A stretch of DNA of 47,862 nucleotides from Candidatus Poribacteria bacterium (lineage in GTDB: Bacteria > Poribacteria > WGA-4E > WGA-3G): contig JAJDWA010000068.1 of the NCBI GenBank assembly GCA_022825825.1, forward strand, positions 1 through 47,862, in the 5' to 3' direction. The first letter of the stretch is position 1, and each line of letters begins with the position of its first letter. A program made the position numbers and the translations under genes. Under the pieces are notes generated by a model. The model ran no database searches. It was not told the origin of the DNA and was given only the letters and a program-made list of their open reading frames with translations. Shown here piece after piece: positions 40,399 through 47,862 of the stretch.

Positions 40399-42384
40399 TT
40401 ATTGATCGCGGACCAATTTTGTGAGATCCCACAACAGAATTGTGCCATCGGAACTCACGCTTGCAAGTGTTTCCCCATCTGGTGAAAACACGACAGCATT
40501 GACGCTTTGTGTATGTCCGGTAAAGGTTTGCAGGTGTTGCCCTGTTTGTGCATTCCAGAGATGGACAACGTTATCGTTTTCAGTCCCACTTGCAAGTATA
40601 CCACCATCTGGAGAATATGCCAAAGAAGTTACTTGCCCCGCTTCTTTAATTGGCGGGAGCATCAAGTCGCCTGTATTAGCGTTCCATAAACGAATAGTCC
40701 TATCCGCACTACCACTGGCGAGTGTTTTGCCATCAGGTGAATACACCACAGCGGTAACATCCTCTTTATGTCCTGTGAGCGTTTTCAAGTGGCTGCGCGT
40801 GTTTATGTCCCACAGTTGAATTGTCTTGTCTTGGCTACTACTGGCAAGTGTAGTGCCATCAGGTGAAAAGGCAACTGAAGTGACACTTTCTGTGTGTTTG
40901 GTAAAGGTTGCCAAACGTTCACCAGCTGGATATAATTCACCTGTGTGAATCTCCCATAAACAGACCATATTGTCCTCACTACTGTCTTTCTTGGCAACAT
41001 TTCTGGGCATCTTCTTCCCACCTCCGCTGGCAAGCGTCCTGCCATCGGGCGAAAACGCTACGGAAGAAACCTGATACTTATATGCGTCAGTAACCCTGTC
41101 CTTATGTCCCTTAAAACTGCCAAGGAACCGACCGCTCTGCACGTCCCACAAACGCGCTTTCATAGAAGTACCACCAGTTGCAAGTAGCTTCGCATCGGAG
41201 GAATATGCAATTGAATGGACATCACAACTCGGTTCTTTGATCGTTTTTAAATGTTCACCCGTCTGTGGATTCCACCATTGGATTTTGGACTTACCCCCAC
41301 AAGCAAGTATCCTACCATCAGGAGAAAAAGCTGCGGAAAAAATCCGAGAATCCGTGTGCCCAGTGATAGTATTTCTGAGTTCTCCAGTAGCGGCATCCCA
41401 AAACCGAATTGTGCCATCGTCAATACCGCTTGCTACCGTCTTTCCATCAGGGGAATATGCCACAGAATTAATCGGTTCTCCACGTGCCATGCTTTTAAGA
41501 CGTTCTGCTGTGCTAACGTTCCATAGGCTAACAGATTCCCAAACACCTCCAGTAACCACACTGCGTCCATCGGGTGAAAACTCTATAGACTCATAACTTT
41601 CGCCACACTTTTCAGCACTTTTCAGTAGTTCACCACTCTCTACATCCCAAAACTGAAGCGGAGGCGAATTTTTACCTACGATTGCCAGGATTTTGCAATC
41701 TGCAGAAAACGCTGCTTCGCCGAGATTTGTTTCAATGAAAACTGATTTTAAAAATTCACCGGTTTGCCCATCCCAAAATTCAATATATTTTTCAAACCTA
41801 TCATCATGCCTGAAAGTGAGAAACATAGTACCATCAAGGGTATAGGTTATTGCGAACATCTCATCAGCACCACATCCTGTGATAGTTTGAAGTGATTTAC
41901 TTGTTTGTACATCCCAAAGCCGCATTTTCCAATCCTCGCTCGTACTTGCAAGCATCTTGCTGTCAGGACTAAACGCTAATAAATTGACCTCTTTTTCATG
42001 ACCAATACATGTTGCTTTAAGTTTGTGTGTTTTGGTATCCCATAATCGAATAGTGTTGTCCTTACTCCCTGTGGCTAACGTTTTGCCGTCTGGACTAAAT
42101 GCTATTGATTTAACTGGTGCTGTGTGTCCTGTGAGCAGGTCAAATGCTTCCCCTGTTTGAACATCATAAATCCATATACCGATAGAAGCCGCGACAGCCA
42201 AACGTTTACCATCAGGAAAATACTTTACCTGATGTATTCTGCCCTTTCCAAGACGTGCTTTAGCACTAACAGGTAAACCTAAGCGGGTGTGATTTTGGGC
42301 GAAGGTATTTGCGGATAAAAGAGTGAAAAGCAGTAATGTAGAAATCAGGGGCAAAGTGGTTAGTAAGAGACTTACTATTTTCAT
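40399..42384 (-). CDS. Secreted WD40-repeat protein
   Basis: A 661-residue protein with a signal peptide (hydrophobic residues about 3-28, ending ANTFAQ) followed wholly by WD40 repeats of the bacterial type, each with AFSPDGKTLA and IRLWD-like strands. There are about 13 repeats, enough for two propellers. The first repeats closely match those at the start of the WD40 part of the upstream sigma-factor fusion (AKARLGKG and IGIWIYD). It starts 63 nt after that gene and has a GGAGTTC site, so the two are co-transcribed. A role as a periplasmic partner or ligand-binding scaffold is inferred. Confidence 0.9.
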   Translation of the reverse strand: MKIVSLLLTTLPLISTLLLFTLLSANTFAQNHTRLGLPVSAKARLGKGRIHQVKYFPDGKRLAVAASIGIWIYDVQTGEAFDLLTGHTAPVKSIAFSPDGKTLATGSKDNTIRLWDTKTHKLKATCIGHEKEVNLLAFSPDSKMLASTSEDWKMRLWDVQTSKSLQTITGCGADEMFAITYTLDGTMFLTFRHDDRFEKYIEFWDGQTGEFLKSVFIETNLGEAAFSADCKILAIVGKNSPPLQFWDVESGELLKSAEKCGESYESIEFSPDGRSVVTGGVWESVSLWNVSTAERLKSMARGEPINSVAYSPDGKTVASGIDDGTIRFWDAATGELRNTITGHTDSRIFSAAFSPDGRILACGGKSKIQWWNPQTGEHLKTIKEPSCDVHSIAYSSDAKLLATGGTSMKARLWDVQSGRFLGSFKGHKDRVTDAYKYQVSSVAFSPDGRTLASGGGKKMPRNVAKKDSSEDNMVCLWEIHTGELYPAGERLATFTKHTESVTSVAFSPDGTTLASSSQDKTIQLWDINTRSHLKTLTGHKEDVTAVVYSPDGKTLASGSADRTIRLWNANTGDLMLPPIKEAGQVTSLAYSPDGGILASGTENDNVVHLWNAQTGQHLQTFTGHTQSVNAVVFSPDGETLASVSSDGTILLWDLTKLVRDQ

Positions 42385-42447
42385 ATAATATGAACTCCTT
42401 TAAGGTCGTCGTGTAGTAGGTGAAAATCTGCTCGTTTTGAAATAGAA

Positions 42448-45177
42448 CTATTGTGGCACATCCCAGAGCAGAATCGTGCTGTCCCATCCAGCGGTTGCAA
42501 TGGTCCGTCCATCCGGTGAATACCTTACAAAAAATGTGCGTTCTTGCCTTGAACTTTTTTTATGTTTATCCGCAATCGTATGAATTATTTGATATGTATC
42601 TGCATCCCAAAATGATATGGTCTCTCTGGGACCGGTACCCACAATTATTTTTCCATCTGGAGAATAATCCTGAAAATAGGTTTTTGCCTCTGGTGTGATG
42701 GTCTTAACAGGTTCATCATCACCCATATTCCAAAACTGCGTAGTGCCATTTTTTGCCCAATTAACACATACAAATTTTTGCCAATCGCGCGACAGTGTAG
42801 GAGAGTTACCTGAAAGTGTTTTTATCGCTTCTCCAGTTGTAATATTCCAAAAACAGATCCCTGAATCGTTAGTACTCGCAAGTATTTGTCCATCTGGGGA
42901 AAATGCAACTGTTCTAACAAAATCTTGCCCCCATTCAATTTTTTTTACTGTTTCACCAGTAGAGACATCCCACAAATAGATGCCTCCATTGTTATCTCCA
43001 CCCGCAATCATTTTCCCATCAGAACTGAAAGCCACCGATTCAAACCCATCATAATCACCTTGGAAGATACGTCCAAATTCACCAGTTTCAGTGTTCAGAA
43101 GAAATACTGTGTCGTATTCATTAGGACCAGGACCACATACAAGGGTCACGCCATCTGGTGCGTAAGCGATACAGGTGATACTAATAGAACCCGGATAGTA
43201 GGTCTTTTTTAGCCTGCCGGTGTGCGGATCCCATAAGCGAAGGCTGGGGCCGCTACTTACAGTAACAAGGGTACTTCCATCTGGCGAATACGTCATATCA
43301 CGAAACATCTCTGCATATCCATTGAGCGTTCGTATCGGATTAGTGGTAGCCACATCCCAAAACCGAATTGTACCGTCACTGCCTGCATTCACCAACGTGT
43401 TTCCATCCGAGGAGAACACTATATGATGGGTTGTTTCTGGTGGGCTTTTAATGGTTTTAAGATGTTCACCTGTAGCTACGTCCCAAAACTGAATCATATC
43501 ATTTTCGTAGTTGTTGCTGACAAGTGTTTGCCCATCAGGGCTAAACATGACTGACTTAACGCCATCGGAATCTGTTGTGGCAGTTAAGGTTGTCTTAAGC
43601 TGTCCGGTATGATATTCCCAGAATCGAATTATCCCATCCTCCCCGCCGCTTGCTAAAGTTTTGCCATCAGGCGAATATGCTATGGAATAAACGTCTCCCT
43701 TATACCCAATAATTGAGCGAAGGAGTTCTCCGGTGTGTGCATCCCACAGATGAATCATTTCATCCATGCCGTGGCTGGCAAGAATTTCACCATCTGGCGA
43801 ATACATCACTTCGGAGACACTACCTGCATGTCCAGCAAAGACAAGAAGTTGTTCACCTGTAGACACATCCCACAAACGGATTGTTTCATCGCCACCACCG
43901 CTCACAAGAGTTTTTCCGTCTGAGCTAAATGCAACCGAATTTGCACTTTCAAGATGTCCAGTTAGTGTCATTCTTAGCTGTCCGGTTTGTGTATCCCATA
44001 ATAAAATTGTGTTGTCGATGCCATCGCTTGCTAAAAGTCGGTTATCAGGACTGAAGGCGACTGTTGAAGCACTTTCCATGTGTTTTGTGAGCAGGTTAAG
44101 TTCTTCGCCGGTGCGTCCATCATAAATCCATATACCGATGGTACCTGCTGCAGCAAGTAATTTGCCATCAGGGGAATACGTCATATCAAAAATGTGGCCT
44201 TTACCGAGGCGCGCTTTTGCACCTTCAGGCAATTTCCACTGTGTAGAATCTTGGGTAAGGTTGTTTTGCATAGAAGTTTCTCCTTTTGCTGAACCGTCGT
44301 TGCTATTTTTTCCGGGGGCAGCACTGTTTCCAACCCGATTTTGCACATCAGGTTTTGATTTGATATTAGGGATAACAGGCATTTCAACAATTTCAATTGT
44401 GGCTTCAGATTGTGCGTCAAAACTATATGGCAACTGAAACTGAGTGAGGTATTGATTGCTCGCGCCTATCAGTAAAATAACCAATATTAAAGATGAACCT
44501 AAAGCACCTAACGGCAACAACGGTTTACCCACTGAAGGGGATGTCTGTTCTACGTTAGTAATATCCCGCATGATATTTGCAGTCAGATTTGGAGATAAGA
44601 GGACACTACCGAGGGTTTCTTGAATTATGGAGACTTCTTCTCTTAGACGTTTTCGGGCACGACTCAACCGACTTTTTACCGTGTTCGGTGAAACACCTAA
44701 AAACCTACTAATCGCTTCGCAAGTCATCTCTCCGAGGTAGTGCAAAATTACGACCGTGCGCTCACTTTCTGGTAGCTTTTCCAAAAGTTTTTGCACGACT
44801 TCACGGCGGCGTTCAACTTCCGCCTCTTCGCGCTGTTCCGAAATATAACACGTGTATGCGGTTTCTTCTAATGTCTCTTGGCTTGTCGCTTCAAGGGATT
44901 GCACTGCCTGTTTTTTCTTACGCAGCCATGCAATGCATCGTCTATCAGCGATTACATATAACCATCCCGCAAATTGGTTCGCATCTTTCAGAGTTGGTAG
45001 TTTTTTGTATACCTGTAGAAAAATATCTTGTGTAATTTCTTCAGCGATATGGAAATCACCGATTTTCCGCCATGCAAGCGCATGAACACTTTTTTGGTAT
45101 TTTTGGACTAAGGCACTGAAAGCTGCCTCGTCGCCAGATAAGATTTTATGAATCAATTCAGCATCGCTTTTCTTCAT
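42448..45177 (-). CDS. ECF sigma factor-TM-WD40 fusion protein
   Basis: About 909 residues (an upstream ATG at 45189 is possible but lacks a ribosome binding site). Region sigma-2 is at residues about 20-90 (FSALVQKYQKSVHALAW, GWLYVIADRRCIAWLR). Region sigma-4 is at about 130-180 (LPESERTVVILHYLGEM, VSPNTVKSRLSRARKRL). One transmembrane helix follows (about 221-241, LGSSLILVILLIG), and from about 325 there is a long set of WD40 repeats that would lie outside the membrane. No separate anti-sigma gene is nearby. The fusion may sense signals in the periplasm and control its own sigma activity. Similar ECF-WD40 fusions are known from Planctomycetes. Confidence 0.9.
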   Translation of the reverse strand: MKKSDAELIHKILSGDEAAFSALVQKYQKSVHALAWRKIGDFHIAEEITQDIFLQVYKKLPTLKDANQFAGWLYVIADRRCIAWLRKKKQAVQSLEATSQETLEETAYTCYISEQREEAEVERRREVVQKLLEKLPESERTVVILHYLGEMTCEAISRFLGVSPNTVKSRLSRARKRLREEVSIIQETLGSVLLSPNLTANIMRDITNVEQTSPSVGKPLLPLGALGSSLILVILLIGASNQYLTQFQLPYSFDAQSEATIEIVEMPVIPNIKSKPDVQNRVGNSAAPGKNSNDGSAKGETSMQNNLTQDSTQWKLPEGAKARLGKGHIFDMTYSPDGKLLAAAGTIGIWIYDGRTGEELNLLTKHMESASTVAFSPDNRLLASDGIDNTILLWDTQTGQLRMTLTGHLESANSVAFSSDGKTLVSGGGDETIRLWDVSTGEQLLVFAGHAGSVSEVMYSPDGEILASHGMDEMIHLWDAHTGELLRSIIGYKGDVYSIAYSPDGKTLASGGEDGIIRFWEYHTGQLKTTLTATTDSDGVKSVMFSPDGQTLVSNNYENDMIQFWDVATGEHLKTIKSPPETTHHIVFSSDGNTLVNAGSDGTIRFWDVATTNPIRTLNGYAEMFRDMTYSPDGSTLVTVSSGPSLRLWDPHTGRLKKTYYPGSISITCIAYAPDGVTLVCGPGPNEYDTVFLLNTETGEFGRIFQGDYDGFESVAFSSDGKMIAGGDNNGGIYLWDVSTGETVKKIEWGQDFVRTVAFSPDGQILASTNDSGICFWNITTGEAIKTLSGNSPTLSRDWQKFVCVNWAKNGTTQFWNMGDDEPVKTITPEAKTYFQDYSPDGKIIVGTGPRETISFWDADTYQIIHTIADKHKKSSRQERTFFVRYSPDGRTIATAGWDSTILLWDVPQ

Positions 45178-45310
45178 TAGGGACCTCATTATACCATGTG
45201 CTTACAGTAATTAATGACGCGATTTAAAAGTTGAAAGGTTGCATGATTGTCATAATTGAAACAAATTTGAATTCCTATCAGAGATTTTCCACTATCACTC
45301 CTGTCTATAC

Positions 45311-45529
45311 TAACGTGAGTTTGATAATTAGATTGTGTATAGTGGTTAGGTAGAGTACAGTGAGCCCCTTATGCGTCAACTTAGCGGTCTACACCCCTGG
45401 TAGGCGCGTTTTATAAAAGCGCCGGTAGTTAATCTTCAGCATAGGGGACAGGCGCGTTTAGAAAACGCGCCTACCAGGGGGTCCTAAATCGGACTGAGAA
45501 AGCGTACGGGATTTATCAAACTCACGTTA
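45311..45529. mobile_element. MITE-like element with 17-bp perfect terminal repeats
   Basis: TAACGTGAGTTTGATAA (45311-45327) recurs exactly inverted at 45513-45529, bounding 219 bp without coding capacity. A hairpin repeat (45394-45480) is nested inside. No target duplication was clear by eye. The element lies in the upstream region of the sigma-factor fusion gene. Confidence 0.65.
45394..45480. repeat. Long hairpin repeat nested in the MITE-like element
   Basis: Arms 45394-45423 and 45451-45480 (both ending in CCCCTGGTAGGCGCGTTTT-type sequence) are complementary at about 27 of 30 positions around a 27-nt loop. The GGTAGGCGCG core resembles the GGTAGGTGCG hairpins elsewhere in the window. 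Confidence 0.65.
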
Positions 45530-45713
45530 TATTATCACCTCGTACCCGCATTTATAGGACTTACGCGGTTGAGCCTTAAAGTGTGGACAGGTATGCATAT
45601 TTGTTTGTTCTGGTAGTGGGTGTAGGAGAGAGATGTGGCAAGGTGTTAATCGAGCAGGGAGACCCCACCCTTACATATAATACTGAAACTGGACGCACCC
45701 ATGTTTAGATATC

Positions 45714-45861
45714 AGGACTTACGCAATGTATTCAAAAGTCCCACTGATAAGGGGGATTTAGGGGGCGGGCCCCCATAGCGATAGCGTGTGGGGAGATAAA
45801 TCATTGAAATAACGCCTTTTAACCCCCCTACCCCCCTTATCAAGGGGGAATGCGTAAGCCC
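45714..45861. mobile_element. MITE-like element with AGGACTTACGCA ends
   Basis: Ends AGGACTTACGCA (45714-45725) and TGCGTAAGCCCT (45850-45861) match at 11 of 12 positions when one is inverted. Inside, GATAAGGGGGATTTA and CCCCCCTTATCAAGGGGG form sub-terminal inverted repeats. Another AGGACTTACGC at 45558 and shorter copies at 35127 and 29401 suggest a family. The rest of the 45178-45888 gap holds no further feature I can support. Confidence 0.65.
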
Positions 45862-45888
45862 TGGATATGTTGGATTAATATCCAACTT

Positions 45889-47637
45889 TTAATTCCCTGC
45901 AGTCGGATTCGTTCTGAACTCAAGTACGTTTGTAGGGTCTGCAATTTCCATCCGATAATCCCACCACCCATTATAATCGCCAGATAGGATCGTCAAGGTA
46001 TTCCAACCTTTCTTCAAGGACATTTCAAAATGCGCCCACCAAGAATACAGATGTTTGCCAGGGATAGCCGCTCCAGGAATCTCCACGCCATTGAGGTAGA
46101 TTTTTCCGAGATTGCTTCCCCATCCGATCTGTGCAAAAACGCGCCGCACATCAGGACTTTTGATATAAGTTACGCCGAAACCGTAAGCCATCTCAGTGCT
46201 TCTGAATACCTTGTCTAATTTAATACGTTCCACTTCAGAATTGTGTTCTTGCCAAGAAATTTCGCCTGCTTTTCCTTGATAAGTTTTTTCGAGGTTGAGT
46301 TCAGGTACTGCTATTTTCAGAAAACTTTCCGGAACTTGGTTTGTGTTGGCAGATGCCTTTTCTAACCCAAGGTCAAAGGGACCGAGCAGCATCCAGTTTT
46401 TAAGGACGCGCATGTGTTCTCTGGCAATAGGGTGCATCAACTGTCTACCGCTTAATAATTGTTCACCACCATATAGCACGGAATACTTGTAAACAGGGAA
46501 CGGAAGGAAGTTATCCGATGGGACTGAAAGGTTAACAGTTGTTTTTATCTTTTGCCCCGGTTTAGTTTCAAAAGATAGTTGGTTCGGGGAAATCTGCCAA
46601 TTCTCATTTGGATCGAAAACTAATTCTACCTTAAGTAATTTTTTTAGTGTGTTTTCAAGGGTTACTTCAAGACTTCCGCTGGAAGAAGACTCGTATTTGT
46701 TGAGATTAAAATTCTGCTTAAATTGGAGTAGGTTAGAAACTTGGTCTTTAAACGCAGCGATAGAGAGATCTGCTGGGTGGATGTTGCCCGGTTCAATAAT
46801 TGCGACATTGACATCTTTGTTGTCTACAGTCACAAGGCTGTAGTGATCAAATGCGCCTATTTCCCGCACTGCCTGCGGTGTAAACCCACCACCTGTTGCT
46901 CCAAGCACGAAATATCGGCGGTCATTACGTGTATGGAGTGTAAGTCTATGATAGTGTCCCGCAAAAACTGTGTATGCGCGTTCACCGAGTGCCGTTTCAA
47001 TTTCTTCCCAGCCAGAGTGCTTTTGAAGCCATAAGGGGCGATGCAACAAGACAAACGTATGCCGCACATCTGCGTGTTGTGTCAATTGAGATTTGACATA
47101 TTCAATCTGTTCCTCCCCAAACCAGTTTGTCCATTCACCACTGTTTGTATGCCACTCTTCTGTATTGAGCAATAGGAATAGACAATTTTTGTAGATAAAC
47201 GCCGAATAGGTTCGTCCGATGTGCTTTTCCCAGTAGTCATACATAACTGGATTAGTAATATCGTGGTTCCCGGGTAATGCCAGAAACGGCACGATTAAAT
47301 CGGATTGATGATCCCAAAATTCTTTCCATTCTGCCGCGAGTTGTTTAAGGTCTGTTGTGTCTCCCTGTATCAAGTCGCCAACCATGATGGCAAAGTCAGG
47401 TTTTAATATGTTGATTTCATCTATCGCCCTGTCAAAAATATGCCATTTATCCAACCCTCCGCCAGTTTTATCTCCGATGATAGCGAAAGTAAACTTGTCA
47501 GGGTCATCAGAAAACGGCCGTTCTACAATCGGCATCCGTTCTGGAAAATCGGGTTTTTGAGCAGTAGTCGTAGTGATTATTGTAAGACATAGGACAGGTA
47601 TCACTATAATTCGCAACATGTGCGCGTATTGAGGCAT
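45889..47637 (-). CDS. Secreted calcineurin-like metallophosphoesterase
   Basis: A 582-residue protein with a signal peptide (hydrophobic residues about 8-23, TTTTAQ near cleavage). The metallophosphoesterase domain (about residues 48-290) has GDKTGG (55-60), GDLIQGD (87-93), GNHD (123-126), the histidine in LLHRPLW and GHYH near 230, so all dimetal ligands are present. The C-terminal 300 residues are beta-rich, with WWAHFEMSLKKGWNTLTI suggesting a carbohydrate-binding-like or adhesin fold. It probably hydrolyses phosphodiesters or phosphomonoesters outside the cytoplasm; the substrate is unknown. An AGGAGAATAAA site precedes the start. It is monocistronic. Confidence 0.88.
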   Translation of the reverse strand: MPQYAHMLRIIVIPVLCLTIITTTTAQKPDFPERMPIVERPFSDDPDKFTFAIIGDKTGGGLDKWHIFDRAIDEINILKPDFAIMVGDLIQGDTTDLKQLAAEWKEFWDHQSDLIVPFLALPGNHDITNPVMYDYWEKHIGRTYSAFIYKNCLFLLLNTEEWHTNSGEWTNWFGEEQIEYVKSQLTQHADVRHTFVLLHRPLWLQKHSGWEEIETALGERAYTVFAGHYHRLTLHTRNDRRYFVLGATGGGFTPQAVREIGAFDHYSLVTVDNKDVNVAIIEPGNIHPADLSIAAFKDQVSNLLQFKQNFNLNKYESSSSGSLEVTLENTLKKLLKVELVFDPNENWQISPNQLSFETKPGQKIKTTVNLSVPSDNFLPFPVYKYSVLYGGEQLLSGRQLMHPIAREHMRVLKNWMLLGPFDLGLEKASANTNQVPESFLKIAVPELNLEKTYQGKAGEISWQEHNSEVERIKLDKVFRSTEMAYGFGVTYIKSPDVRRVFAQIGWGSNLGKIYLNGVEIPGAAIPGKHLYSWWAHFEMSLKKGWNTLTILSGDYNGWWDYRMEIADPTNVLEFRTNPTAGN

Positions 47638-47862
47638 TTTATTCTCCTGGTAAATTTAAGAATTTCGGGACATCTAATTCTCGTGAAATACTCTTGTAGG
47701 AAATTTGTAAGTCTAATTATACTATAGTTTGGACAATTTTTCATACGCGAGTTCAATATAAGAAATTGTTGGACTTCATCTGTTACGAAATCCTAACGCA
47801 ACACACAAAACGGAACCCTCTTTGCTCCAGCGGAGCAATATGTTTATAGCCACAGTCCGAAC

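Noticed and set aside
1..47862. CRISPR arrays, tRNA and rRNA genes
   Set aside because: No regularly spaced direct repeats, tRNA cloverleaf sequence or rRNA motif was recognised on either strand.

Overview
The window looks like a chromosomal segment of an uncultured Gram-negative bacterium. The closest gene-content match I know is Candidatus Poribacteria or a related lineage. The reasons are an ECF sigma factor fused to WD40 repeats, PorV/PorQ-type outer-membrane proteins, LamG-domain secreted proteins, phytanoyl-CoA dioxygenase, Gfo/Idh/MocA, enolase-superfamily and D-aminoacylase enzymes, and many hairpin repeats between genes. This assignment is inference from gene content; no rRNA or marker gene is present.

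Layout. 0.2-3.1 kb: a consensus promoter (TTGACA-17-TATAAT), a highly structured leader and three overlapping or abutting genes for envelope or secreted Cys-rich proteins, closed by a strong terminator. 3.3-6.6 kb: a polyamine-type solute-binding lipoprotein, a rhodanese and a Gfo/Idh/MocA pair. 6.7-10.3 kb (minus strand): two PspA/IM30 (ESCRT-III superfamily) paralogues followed by a double-AAA ATPase whose first ATPase domain is degenerate, a bacterial ESCRT-III/Vps4-like set. 10.7-13.8 kb: D-aminoacylase and a disulfide oxidoreductase. 13.8-14.8 kb: a RelE-type toxin with an antitoxin built from a duplicated domain. 15.1-24.0 kb (minus strand): a tight four-gene operon of PD-(D/E)XK-like protein, RtcB RNA ligase, RapA-like SNF2 helicase and a 1201-residue sacsin/Hsp90-like ATPase that ends in an Hfq/Sm-like domain. 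Its own -35/-10 sites lie upstream and a pseudoknot-capable RNA-like element lies just past its 3' end. This is the best candidate here for an undescribed system, either conflict/defence or RNA repair.

24.1-35.1 kb: Gfo/Idh/MocA oxidoreductase, cupin, an Mrr-like type IV restriction protein, tandem LamG paralogues, an enolase-superfamily enzyme, a PhyH-FGE-PorV transcription unit behind another perfect promoter, and an MFS exporter. 35.3-36.0 kb: an IF2-N protein and an S1 domain that look like one gene split by a frameshift. 36.5-38.3 kb: a UvrD-like helicase with a GIY-YIG nuclease domain inserted in it. 38.4-40.4 kb: a second PorV protein, a class I glutamine amidotransferase and an IS1595-type transposase remnant. 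40.4-45.2 kb: an ECF sigma factor-TM-WD40 protein and a secreted WD40 paralogue in one operon. 45.3-45.9 kb: nested MITE-like elements. 45.9-47.6 kb: a secreted metallophosphoesterase.

Start codons were moved inward from the longest reading frame wherever a ribosome binding site, signal peptide or promoter position favoured a later one. No tRNA, rRNA or CRISPR array was found.
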